Source: Phoronis australis
Taxonomy: Eukaryota > Phoronida > Phoronidae
DNA length: 64,000 nucleotides
Assembly: GCA_002633005.1 (NCBI GenBank)
Contig: NMRA01000162.1
Span: 486,666 to 550,665, forward strand
Direction: 5' to 3'
Notes under the pieces: generated by a model
Databases searched by the model: none
What the model was told of the DNA's origin: nothing
What the model saw: the letters and a program-made list of their open reading frames with translations, nothing else
Position numbers and translations under genes: made by a program
In this document: positions 1-10,629 of the stretch, one piece after another
Layout of the letters: the number at the start of each line of letters is the position of its first letter
Numbering within the stretch: position 1 is the stretch's first letter

Positions 1-292
1 GGGGGGGGGGGGCGGCAAACCATTTCGACTTCGCCAAACAACCCCCTCCCCCATCGCCATAACCATCCCCCCTCGCCCCCGTTGCCACCATATTTGTACC
101 GAATCTCCCACGTCTGCCCTAGGTGAAGGCACAGCGGCAGATTTAGGGGTGACCAAGGGTCCATGACTCCCGTAAAATTCTCCCAGATTCCATTTGGCAG
201 TTCGGGGGCGGAGGCGATTTTCTGACGGGTAAAACCCTGGTTAATACTCTTCCCTGCCCCCCAACCAATTCAAAATCCTGAATCCGCCCCTG
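1..292. repeat. MITE-like repeat, CAGGGGCGGATCC family (copy 1, cut by window edge)
   Basis: It begins in a G run and ends in AATCCGCCCCTGGG. The interior (CCATTTGGCAGTTCGGG, then TCTGACGGG and CTGCCCCCCAACC) matches three other copies at 14125, 30639 and 43367. There is no coding content. The family is a short non-autonomous element with GC-rich inverted ends. Confidence 0.6.
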
Positions 293-2962
293 GGACAATG
301 ATCCCGCATGGATGAAGCCATCAAGAGTTGAGTAACCGTGAACCTACACGGAGAGTAAGAGGAGCTGCCTCAAGTAGCTAAAGCAGAGATCTAACAGTGT
401 GAAAATACGAAATTTCTGATGAACTAAAGTTAGTTGCTGGTCTTTGACTCACTTGAGACAGGCAGCTCGTGCCTGCCGTCAGCGCTCGCTCTACGGTCAA
501 GATGCGTTTAATTGTGATCCAGTTTCGGGAAAACTCTATTACTCTGCGCGTGCAAGCGCAGGGTACTGTTGTTCTGTTATTATGGTCATTCTTTGAAGGA
601 GTTTTTTTGAAAAGTTGAGGTCCCGAAGAAACTGGTATACAGTGTACATGTAGTGCCTTTGGGGCTGTTTCAAAATGCCTAGTTGAAACACGATCAGTAG
701 TCCATTTTCTGGTGACTAGGGAAAAGGATAGTGTGTCCCAAAAATGCCGGCACACACTTTCTGAACGCCTGGAGTGGATCACTAAGTCTCTGCCCGTCGG
801 GCCTACTGCAGGGTTACATCTTAGCAATCAATTAAATTTTGAAGAACAAAAATTCATTGCTCAATACTACAGGAATCTAAAAACACCAAGGAAGTGCAAA
901 GACAAACTTTCCAAATTCGAGGATTTTTAAAGCGTTTTTTCTATCTACGAATTGGGAATCCGAATGTCTTCAATGTTTTTGAGAGTTATTTTAGATATGC
1001 AAAAATCGTCTATACATATACTAAGTGTACTTTACTATTTGGGGATCAGAGTGTTTTGGTCTTTTTCCAATTTCAGGCTGAAATTACATTCACTGAAACA
1101 TCGCCAATTCTTACAAGATTGGCTTCTAATTGTAAAAAATAATCAATGAATCTGTCGATTTACATAGTTATACATACTTAAACAAGTAAATCTGAAACCA
1201 ATGAATTTATTTGTCAAAATGGAATGTTATAAGCAGTTTCCGCATGCATGCTTGCAGACTTTTGACTGGTAACCGGGGAAATATGGGAGATGGGGCATTC
1301 GTATTCTAGTGTATTTTTCTCATTTCAGAGGTACCTATAACGGTACAGGAGGTAAACTTGAACTACACTGACAAAAACACTGAAATCATTGTTATGATTG
1401 CGAGAGTTTTGTGAGTACCCCTTTCGACATGTACCTGGTCATCATAAATAGTTACAAGCTTAGACAGCAGTGTTTTCCACATGTGTGAATTCCTTACAAA
1501 CAACTCATAGTAACCATCTTTAAAAGAGATACTATTCTAGTGATAATACGGGGAACAGTAACATTATTTCATAAGCAATCATCGGAAATAATCCTTTTGT
1601 GTAATTCACAAATAGTGGTCTTCATGTTCTTCAAAATTCCACCCTTTCGATGTCGGCAATCCTAATGCATTTTTCATATTTTTGGTTGTTTGGGTCGAAT
1701 GGCTGTGCTGTACACGAATGTTTTGTGTTTTTTAAAGAATTTGGAATCTCAACTTCCATCGTGAATACTTAGCAGTGTCGGATTCTCATGCATAGAGACA
1801 AGGGTAAATTTCCCCCGAACTGCTCCACCGAGAGAGGGTACCGTCTGAAATGGGACACCTTAAGATGAAAGGCTAAACATCATTAAGGAAGCTAGACAGT
1901 GCATTCCACCGTCGTGTGGTCTCAAAGCGATGCAGGGAATGACCTCCTTCAAAATGAAAGCTGGTTGCACGATTTCACAAAAACAGGAAAATAGAGGTAA
2001 TCGATTTCAACATTGGGCCCTCTCTCCGTGAACGGCCTCTTAAGAATTTGTCAATGGCCTCCTTCAAGGGCGGGCCCTTAAATATGAAAATATCTATACT
2101 TTCAAATATCAGGAAATGCGCAACAATGGATGTTATCTGTCAGGTGATCAATTTTTCTCAAGTAATATACAGTTTCGAGAAAAAAATAGAGCGAAAGTTG
2201 CCTTCGTCATCCCTTGCCAGAGAAAGGCATCTGGAAAAATATTGTCGCAAAATTGACTCATTGACTTTAAAAATCCAGTAAATTAGTACGCTCCTAAAAA
2301 GCTTCGCTTTACAAATTTTCTCGATTTTTCAAAATATATGTACATGTATGATTGATTTCTTGCACGTTTTCAAGTGCGTTTAGACGACCTATGCTGCAAA
2401 AGAGGAGACCCTAACGACAATGTCCTGACAAGGTCCTCAAAAGGTAAACTATGCACCAATGCAGAGTTATTAAACGTTCTCTTGAATTTTCTTTCTTATT
2501 CGTATTTCGCAGTGTTTCTTTTCTCGACTGTCCCCGGCCCCACGCCTATGTCGGTTGCCGCGGTTTAACATTGTGGGGGGGCCGTTCCTACGGCCCTGTA
2601 ACTGCCGTGTAGTGTTGACTATTAGTGGAACGATGCCCGGTTCTCGGCACGTCCTAGGAAAGGGCCCCGACTGCGTAGCCTTTCCAATACGCCTTTTGCA
2701 AGTTTACAACATATCTTCGATGAAGCATATATATGGGAATTCAGGTGACTTTGTGGTTACTGTTAACTTTGACCGCGCGCGCGATAACCACAATTAAAGG
2801 CGAATGCCACCCGATTTAATTAGTCTTTTTTACCGTCTTAATCGGTCTATTTCCACATCGCCTCCCATGCGGTCGACCTTACCTTGCCAAGAGGTGTCGC
2901 GTTAACCTGTGAGGAAGGTGAGAAACGACGCTAGCGACGTCAGTGGTTCATATGCAGAGTGA
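293..2962. other. No recognised gene
   Basis: Apart from the Helitron-like 5' end remnant at 541-575, I see only short chance reading frames, AT-rich stretches and a G run near 2575. No splice-framed exon, RNA gene or transposase motif was recognised. Confidence 0.5.
541..575 (+). repeat. Isolated 5'-end hairpin of the Helitron-like family
   Basis: ACTCTGCGCG-tgcaa-GCGCAGGGT followed by ACTGTTGTTCTG is the same hairpin that starts the arrays at 19574 and 30039 (minus). Only the tip is present, and the rest of the element is absent. Confidence 0.6.
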
Positions 2963-3199
2963 GTGCCGCTATTTTGCGGTGTATCGTTCCCGCTTGTCCG
3001 AACTAAGCAGCCGCGAGGAAAGCGAATATATCGTTTTTTTTTACTTCCTCGAGAGTCCGAAATGCTTAGGAATTGGCTCATGGTAGTGAAGAATGAAATG
3101 TACGCTGTAAATAGCAAGTATGAGGCCGTGAAACATCTCCGAGTCTGTGGCCTTCAGACGACGTCGACAGTGCCTCACGAATGCCGGCTTACCAAATAA
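2963..3199 (+). pseudogene. Decayed THAP-type zinc-finger domain
   Basis: The 78-codon frame resembles a THAP DNA-binding domain (C2CH zinc finger found in host factors and P-element-type transposases). An early Cys (residue 5) is followed by a basic stretch, then an aromatic-Phe-x-x-x-Pro segment, an invariant-type Trp (residue ~38, in RNWLMVV) and, near residue 62, RVC. Several expected features are missing: the second Cys of the first pair is absent, the final C-x2-H is C-G-L-Q, and the first codon is GTG where THAP proteins start M-P. This points to a dead transposon or gene fragment. The family call is inference from the pattern of aromatic, Pro, Trp and Cys positions. Confidence 0.4.
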
Positions 3200-3282
3200 C
3201 TCCATACGTTCCGTTGTCTGAGCTTGTTCACGGCGCCTCTCTAGTATTTCTTCATCACTGTATTCCTGTTCGAATTGATAGC

Positions 3283-3950
3283 CTGTAAAACTTAACGATC
3301 CACCTACGATATCGGGACTGATGAGCTCTAGCTCGTCCTAAGTCGGGATTGCGAGTTGCCAGTGTTGGCGTTTATTACTGAGCGTTCTGTTTTAAAATGA
3401 ATTATTCTCACCCTAACCAATACTTATATAAAACTAAAACAAAGTCTGTCTCATTAGATGCAATTTGTAATGCCTTTGGAGTGTTCGTGAGTGCAAATGA
3501 TTTGAGAAGCCAGCAAAGCGTTACCGGCTTTAGGTGCAATAAAACTAATGGACGGGACACCGAGGCCGTGTGAGCTCATGCTAATTTAGTGTTTGCTGGC
3601 AGAAACTGTTGTGAAACAACTCGATTTCTATCCCATGACCAGGTGTTAGGGGAATCTTTATTTACATTTACATTACTCAAATAATGATTGTGTACAACTT
3701 CTGCCCTGACGGCCGGTGCTGTGGCCCAAAGCGGAACTGAATTCGCGACCCCCTACGAGTAAGTAAATTTGCAGTTTCGTGGCTAATTCACCAACAATCA
3801 CGTGCACATTACTTTGGCTCACTAGTATAGTATTTTCTTGACTGGAAGTTTAGTTTCCACTGAATTTTAGGCTGGTTTGTTCGTGATGTCTGATCAGTTT
3901 CCGAGCCACTGGCCGGGATAACGAGTCAATCCGGCCGGCCGCGACGGGCC
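3283..3950 (+). repeat. Interspersed repeat A, copy 1
   Basis: It runs from CCTGTAAAACTTAACGATCC to CCGCGACGGGCCT and is nearly colinear with 8102-8774, with small indels. It contains no protein motif. The segment ACTGATGAGCTCTAGCTCGTCC recalls part of a hammerhead core but lacks the GAAA box. Confidence 0.75.
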
Positions 3951-4955
3951 TGATGGGGCTCCAAGCCACTGGCCAGGATACCAAGCGTTTTGTTTTTAGA
4001 ACTCAGAAAATCACAAGTCTAAACAACACAGATCTAGGTTCTCCTGTCTGTATCTCACGGAAAATACTTCGAAATTATCTCCGAACACATCCCAAACTCC
4101 TGCTACAGACCTTATTGGCCTGCCGAACTTTTTAGGCTACGGTGTGTCCAAATACCAATAAATCCGTAACAGCGAAATAAAACAACACGTTTTTGTAAGA
4201 ACTCGGTGTATTTTTAAGGGTTTTACATCGAAGTTTGATGATTTATTGGTGTTAAACGATGACTCCAAGCGATAAGCTGACACCAGTAACCCGTGTTGTG
4301 AACTGCTGAACAGAATGCGTGTGAAACCGCAATTGGATAATTTCAACACCTCCGTCTGCCGTCAGGTGTCAGGTAACGCAACCGCACGTGTAGTTATGGA
4401 GTAGAACTACTCGATCTAAATTGATACAAATTAGGTTGTTTTTTGGGTGGCATGCTCCTTTAAGTCTTTCAACTGAGTCAGGTGAGTATAAGGCAAAGGC
4501 TAGCGCGAGACTGAGCGAAGCGCGAGATCTGGCGCGTGACCTGGCGCGTGACACTTGCAAAATAGCATGAGAAAATATCAAATGAAATTTGTAAGATTTG
4601 TGTCTCTTGGACTTTTTGTTCGTCAACAAGCGTGATTTCACGTAACTTCCTCAAAAGGGCGCCCAGTGAGAGAAACTCGAGAGAACCGCGAGAGTTTCAT
4701 GGATATGCTCAAGTTACTTGTAGACTAAATTGTGTCCAGAGTCAGGCTTTGTGTTAATTATGACTTCACGTGCACATATGCATGTTTCATTTGATTTTAT
4801 TTGCTGTATTTTGAAGTGAATATCTTTTTATGGGGATACACTATCGCCCCTGTATGCCTGCGGCATTCAGGCCTAGAGCTGGTTGAGTTCCAATTTAATT
4901 CCGTTCACAGCTTCGCACAACATAATATGTCAGCATTCCCGTGCTGCCATTATGA
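3951..4955. other. No recognised gene
   Basis: There are short reading frames only. A small CGCGAGA/GGCGCGTGAC-rich patch lies near 4503-4552. I see no supported feature. Confidence 0.45.
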
Positions 4956-5093
4956 CGTTTTGTCCATGTCCATCTTGCAGAGTCTTAGTTTTACCTATTT
5001 ACGTCATAATAAATGACATTATTCGCAATCCTCCTCTTGTTTTACTCTTATACATCTGGCTGGTGGCGTACCCCGGGCAAAATAGATTACGAT
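4956..5093 (+). repeat. Direct repeat B, copy 1
   Basis: The segment runs from GTTTTGTCCATG through ATTTACGTCATAATAAATG to CGTACCCCGGGCAA. It recurs at 5359-5500 in the same orientation with scattered substitutions. The copies are about 400 bp apart. Confidence 0.75.
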
Positions 5094-5358
5094 AGATTAA
5101 ATTTAACTTGTTAAATGCGTTTATCGTCATTATTTTGACATTCGTCTCTTTATTTTGATACCAACCCTTAGAGTTTATTTTGCATTACTCATCTCTATTT
5201 ATAGTCACAAGGGCCTACTTTTGTATTCATTAATTTCTCTATGCGACACCTGATTGGTCGCCCATATTTCCTTTGTTCAGTTCATCGTGGTCTCTCTCAT
5301 TCAACCACCTACCTCGTCGTCTACAAGACCTACGTTCGTTCTCTCCATGCTGGTGGGC

Positions 5359-5500
5359 GTTTTGTCCATGCCCATCTTGCAGAGTCTTAGTTAGTTTTGT
5401 CTATTTACGTCATAATAAATGTCATTATTCGCACTCTTCCTCTTGTTTTACTCTGCAACATCTTAGCTCGTGGCGTACCCCGGGCAAATTAGATTACGAT
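5359..5500 (+). repeat. Direct repeat B, copy 2
   Basis: Second copy of the ~140-bp segment at 4956-5093. Both contain a perfect TACGTCA (CRE-like) motif and the CCCCGGGC block. The origin could be paired terminal repeats of a lost element or a local duplication. Confidence 0.75.
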
Positions 5501-6881
5501 AAAACAAGTTCACAGTTTCTTCGTCCATTCACAGTTATTCCACGATCCATCTACCATATCTTAAGTTGTTTTAACGTTTTAAGCGTAAAATTCACCATAA
5601 GAACCCCAGTAAGTTTTAGCATGTGTAGCAAAGACTCGCGGCAAAACAAGAGCAATATGGCAGGCTTTGCCTCTCTTGCGGTGACGTCACATTGACTACC
5701 GAGAAACTCGCAAGTACAGTGTAAGCTATTGGTGCAAGCTGTATAGTAAATAAAGAACGGCCGTTGCACCGACGTTGGTAAAAACTAATCAGATAAAATC
5801 TGACACAAAATGGGGCTATTCAGAAAATATACAATAACTAGAGGGCGCGCGTGTACTAGTGGTGATAGATTAACAGCCTCGATTTTGCGAGCCCTTTAAA
5901 TACATGGTGAAATGGCTTGCAGCCGTGCCAACTGAATCTGAGATTGCGTGAAAAGGGTGCTTCTATGAGAGGAAGTAAGCACGACCTTATACAAAGGTGC
6001 GGTTTGTGATTATTTTAACGATTATTCCATTATTATTCTACCGAAGCCTGTTAATTGAGGTACTCGCCGATGTCGACTCCGCGGCAGTCGCCTGTCGGGT
6101 TAATCTTTGTTTGTTGTGATATGTGATACGATACTTGACGTAGCAATCGGGATATTTTCGTACATCAAAGCATCATTATTGTTTGGAATGATTTCTAACA
6201 GTTTATCAGTGACAGTTACATCAATCAATGCTGAATGTTTATGCTGTCAACTCGATACAGGTTAATGAGTTAAGATTACAATCCAAGCCCAATGGCAAAG
6301 GGTACATGACAAATACCCATTGCATTGGACTATTTGTTTACTCCCTATCATATGTCTTCTGGAAATCTATTACACGTTGAAAGTTGAAATCTATCACGTC
6401 TTTTTTCACGTAACCATTGGTTTTTAGGTTTGAGGGCTTGTACCGTGCAGAGGAGATATGCATAACTTCTGTACCGTCCCTGAATGGACAAAAATTGGTT
6501 TTAAGCATTTGACTGCTGCTAACCAACAAGATCTTCCTATCCAGTGAAGATATGTTGTCAAAGCCTACTTTCAATATTGGAGACAACGAACAAAGCCTTT
6601 GAAAAGGAACAGCTACTGTATTTTTAAAGAAAGGTATGTAAGTCCTTTTGTTACTTTACTTATTCAGGTCCTTAAGGGGGATTGACATAGGGGGCTTGGG
6701 ATCGTAATATTTGGTACTACTGAATATGTGGAAATAACAGGTAATACATGTTTGGGGGAAAGAGCATGGCGAGGTAATTCTTAACCTTCATGAAGTCCCT
6801 TCAAGTTGATTTCATGAAACTGTTTTGTTACTTGTATCAATTTTAAACCCATGAAAATATATTACATTTTCTGATTCTCAG
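5501..6881. other. No recognised gene
   Basis: AT-rich sequence without a supported exon, repeat end or RNA gene. Confidence 0.4.
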
Positions 6882-8096
6882 TGACTGAATAGTCTCAACT
6901 CATGCCTTGAAATGTTGCAAGTCGTTATAAATTCAAATGACTGCCATTTTTGTGAAAATTGCACTTTTGGTGGTGCCTTACGATTTGTAATTACTCTTAA
7001 ACAACAGAAAGATTATCCATCATTTTTAAATGACCCAATTCTTCATATTTTCTATTAGGAGAAAAAATTAAAAGTTTGAGAAACGGTTACCTCAACCTAA
7101 GACTAGAAATATGCTTGACAGACCCATGAACCTGTAATCGGAGTTAAAATTGCTGAAAGTATCAAAAATAAAAAGGCTTGAAAATGGGTAACAAAAGTTT
7201 GAAGTTGTCTCAAAAACTTGTACATTTTGCAGACAAGTGATGCGTTTAAAGATTTGTTATGGCTAGGAATAAAAAATAAAGACAGAATTTTATGCAATAC
7301 TTATTATATACACCCTTGGTTTCTGAAAATAGTAATTATTTAATTTTATGTGAAACTCTAGAGCAGTCACCATATATTTTTGAAAAACAGGGATAACACT
7401 TTGGACCCAATCTGGAGTACTTAATTATTCACATTTCAATATTCGTTCCACGTTCAGCGACATCTTAAGGCCACTTCAAGCCGCAGCATAGACAAGTTTT
7501 GTTACTCCGTTCTCTTCCCACAGCACTTCCACTTATAGGCAATGAGTCACGTGTGGACAATAGCCCATTTCCTTTCCTGGAAGAAACACGAAGGACTAAA
7601 GAAGACCTAGTGACACTGTGGTCTACTAGCTCAGGCTCTGATTTTTGGCTCAAAACAATTCAAGTGATATGCTGTCGTGTTTACCTTCAAGGGCCTAATT
7701 GTGGATGTTATTGAGGCTGAATGAGGTTACATGAAAGAAAGCCACGTGTCGAAACTGGACCTTTTTTACAAGCGCTTCTATAGGCCATTGAAACTAGATC
7801 CCAGTGAAATGAAAGCCAAAAGCTGACTGACATTAAATTTTCCTTTCAGAAGAAAGGTTTTACGCTATTGGTAAAAACTTTCCAGTTTGGTACACATTAT
7901 GGGGAAATGACATTCAGTGACTGCCTCGATTGTGTTATTATCTGTTTTCAATTGTAGCTAGCTGGATAAGAATCTGCTATGCATAAGATTCGAGAATAAA
8001 CAATTATCAGTGTATTTAAAAACAAATGGCAAACTGAAAAATTAGAAAGAAACAACATTGCGAGAGAGTTCATAATCAGGCATATCAAGCGCTGAA
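6882..8096 (+). repeat. Interspersed repeat C, copy 1
   Basis: Colinear with 55457-57008, from CAGTGACTGAATAGTCT to ATCAGGCATATCA, including GAGGCTGAATGAGGTTACATGA and AGAAACACGAAGGACT. The 55-kb copy is longer because of an internal tandem duplication and an insertion. No conserved reading frame is seen, so this is probably a transposon body. It abuts repeat A copy 2 at 8097-8101. Confidence 0.75.
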
Positions 8097-8101
8097 TTTC
8101 T

Positions 8102-8774
8102 GAAAGCCTGTAAAACTTAACGATCCACCAGCGAAGTCGGGACTGATGAGCTCTAGCTCGTCCTAAGTCTGGATTGCGACGGTTGCCATGATGTTGGCGT
8201 GAGCGTTCTGTTTCAAAATGAATTATTCTCACCCTAACCAATACTTATATAAAACTGAAACAAAGTCAGTCTCATTAGATACAATTTGTAATGCCTTTGG
8301 AGTGTTCGTGAGTGCAAATGATTTTAAAAGCCAGCAATGAATACATCACTGCGTTACCGGCTTTAGGTGCACCGGGACACCGAGGCCGTGTGAGCTCATG
8401 CTAATTTAGTGTTTGCTGGCAGAAACTCTTGTGAAACAAGTCGATTTCCATCCCACGGCCAAGTGTTAGGGGAATCTTTATTAACATTTACATTACTCAA
8501 ATAATGATTGTCAATGTACAACTTCTGCCCTGACGGTGCTGTGGCCAAAGCGGAACCTGAATTCGCGGCCCCTGACGAGTAAGTAGATTTGGCTAATTCA
8601 CCAACATAATCACGTGCACATTACTTTGGCTCACTACATGTAGTATAGTATTTTCTTGACTGGAAGTTTAGTCCCACTGAACTTTGGCTGGTTTATGTTC
8701 GTGATGTCTGATCAAGTTTCCGAGCCACTGGCTGCGGCAACGTGTCAATCACGGCGGGCGGCCGCGACGGGCCT
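8102..8774 (+). repeat. Interspersed repeat A, copy 2
   Basis: Same repeat as 3283-3950. The shared sequence stops at GCGACGGGCCT, exactly where the gypsy LTR begins (8775). Confidence 0.75.
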
Positions 8775-8934
8775 TGTTTAGGCTTGTGAATGCCAATGAA
8801 ATAAGTCACATGTCCACCATTTTATTATTTATTTTTTAGAACGACCTTGACCTATCCAAGGTAGCAACATGCAATGCCATCTATTGATTAAGATATAAAT
8901 CACAGCTACAGCAAGTCAGTTAACATCTGCAACA
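8775..8934 (-). repeat. Putative short LTR of a Ty3/gypsy remnant
   Basis: On the minus strand this 160-bp block starts TGTTGCAGATG and ends CCTAAACA, giving TGTT...AACA termini. It directly follows a polypurine tract and the integrase C-terminus, the normal order for a 3' LTR. The far boundary coincides with the end of repeat A. No second LTR was found. Confidence 0.5.
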
Positions 8935-8944
8935 TCTCCCCTCC
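8935..8944 (-). other. Polypurine tract of the gypsy remnant
   Basis: On the minus strand this reads GGAGGGGAGA immediately before TGTTG, the usual plus-strand priming site at the edge of a 3' LTR. Confidence 0.55.
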
Positions 8945-9108
8945 AAAAAATGTAGAACCAATACTGTTTAATGAACGATCTAGAGATAGTGAACTAAACA
9001 CGAACACTGGGAAGGAGTAGACTGTCCATCCCAGAACACAATGACAAGGGATTATTCTGCCCTATAAGCCAAAGTGTTACCGCTAACTGCTCAATAAAAC
9101 TACTTAAA

Positions 9109-9381
9109 CTAGTCAGAGTATCTAACTGGTTTACGAATTACACGGCCTGATCTTGTGGTGACGACAGGCGAGGAAATGGTTTCATGCTGCAGTGGTGGAG
9201 GCTCTTCAGCCGGCGAACAAGCTGGTGGTTGTTCAGGACTAGGAGGTGGTTCAGCCGAAGACTTCTCAGTAAGACTAGAAGAATTATCGGATCTAATAAA
9301 TCTTCTGTTTCGGCGGTACACTTTACCATCTGTCTCAACCAGATATGAACGATCTCCAACAAAGGCCACAGCCAACGTGGG
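9109..9381 (-). pseudogene. Ty3/gypsy integrase C-terminal tail
   Basis: The frame contains RSYLVETDGKVYRRNRRFIR, the typical end of a Ty3/gypsy integrase (the GPY/F-like region that ends in the Y-R-R-N-R pattern). A Pro/Ser/Glu-rich linker follows, then TRSGRVIRKPVRYSD, the basic tail common just before the pol stop. The frame is closed by a stop a few codons upstream, so the integrase core is missing. Together with the polypurine tract and LTR downstream and an RT-linker piece at 10442-10624 on the same strand, it represents a heavily deleted element. Confidence 0.75.
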
Positions 9382-9546
9382 TTACTCGTATTCACTATTG
9401 TCGTGATGGAATGAGCACAGTCTAAACACAACATGCATAAGCCTAAGTAGCACTCGATCTGGGTCGGGATCCAGGGCCTGGCATCACTCGCCCTAGAATG
9501 GAAATAGTTTGTTCGTTATTTACAAAATTTGCAAATGCACTTACTT

Positions 9547-9823
9547 GGTGGTGTGTCCTTCATTGTAACGCCGCTAATGTGTGTGGTCCGTCGAAACACG
9601 ATTCTTTGAAATATGCCGATCAAACTTTGATCGGCATATTTCACGGTGTGGCTTACGCCAAACTGAATCTCATGTTCCACACTGACACTCCACACTCTTG
9701 TGCGCCGCCCATGACAAACCGATGCCATTTTTGTGCAGCTTTCACGTATTTAGGAAATTTGAACACAAAGACGTTCACAGGCAAGTTGTTGTTACCACAG
9801 TTTCCACAAACGCACCTTTTCAT
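9547..9823 (-). pseudogene. THAP-like coding remnant with frame break
   Basis: From an ATG at 9823 the minus strand encodes MKRCVCGNCGNNN, then VFVFKFPK and QKWHRFV, which resembles the start of a THAP zinc finger (paired Cys, F-x-FPK, Trp). The frame then ends. A second open frame continues to a good splice donor (CCAA|GTAAGT, at 9547/9546) but has no clear C-x2-H-F. A perfect 17-bp palindrome lies inside. The assignment is tentative and an unrelated zinc-knuckle protein is possible. Confidence 0.3.
9608..9642. repeat. Perfect 17-bp inverted repeat, 1-nt centre
   Basis: GAAATATGCCGATCAAA, then C, then its exact reverse complement. It is a 35-nt near-cruciform with no mismatch, unlike the decayed surroundings. 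Confidence 0.9.
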
Positions 9824-10441
9824 GTCTGAAAAAGGCGGCTCCACGCGGACTTTCTTCACAACTCCTCAGTATCGCACTGGTAAAACAACGGCTGAGGCGG
9901 TCTTCCACCCATTGCGTACAAACTCGATAACAGAAAAATATATTTTTTAAAATTTTTAGATTGTTTCGTAGCAACAGGTGTATTAAAGGCTATTAAATCT
10001 GTTAAGATGTAATAATAAAATTCCTTTTTGAGACGCAGGGTCATGGTGGGAACTCTTTAAGGCGGAAATTTAAAAAACCATATGTCCGCTTGCAAAAAAA
10101 TTAACATTGAAGAATAAAAACAACCTTTACACCCCTCTGGTGTTCTTGTTCCATGTTTTCAAAGAAGTTGGTTGCATTTTCATAGACTGCAGTCGAGAGA
10201 TTTTGTGCGGCATATATTCGACATGAAATGAGTGTGTAACTTGCTGTTGAATTGCGAGATAGATTTTGACTGGTCCGGGTGGTTATTTATGAAGTATTAA
10301 TGTAATATTTATTTATATTAAAGGTTTCACCAGCGTCCTATTAATTTGTACACGAATGTGAATTTGTTGAAATCGCTGATCCAAATCCTGGCCAAATGTG
10401 CGCATTCTGCTGAGACCAACCGTCTGATCAGGGCCAGCGAA

Positions 10442-10624
10442 GAGTACCGGTGGTACACTGTTGTGTACCTCAATGGTGTATTCGCCTGGCAAACAGCCTA
10501 AGCCATGAAATACATCATGATACCTTTGTAGGACATCTGTCTTGCAAATGGGTGTTGCTACAGCAGTATGAATTGTAGATCCATGTATGGAAATCCCCAG
10601 AAGAACCGCGAGAATTTGCTCTGA
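10442..10624 (-). pseudogene. Ty3/gypsy protease-RT linker fragment
   Basis: The minus-strand frame includes DVLQRYHDVFHGLGCLPGEY followed by TIEVHNSVPPV. This is the characteristic segment just before the reverse transcriptase core of Ty3/gypsy pol (YxDVFxGLGxLPGxY...VxPSVxPV). After PPV (about 10442) the similarity stops abruptly, so the RT core has been replaced or deleted. It is on the same strand as the integrase tail at 9109-9381 and upstream of it, as in an intact pol, but only ~1 kb apart instead of the usual ~2.5 kb. Confidence 0.65.
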
Positions 10625-10629
10625 GACTG

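Noticed and set aside
3320-3352. ACTGATGAGCTCTAGCTCGTCC as a second hammerhead ribozyme (also at 8143)
   Set aside because: The CTGATGA box and a short stem are present, but no GAAA box follows and no stem III can be drawn.
9498-9950. 150-codon plus-strand frame
   Set aside because: It is antisense to the THAP-like remnant and spans the perfect palindrome, so it is a shadow frame.
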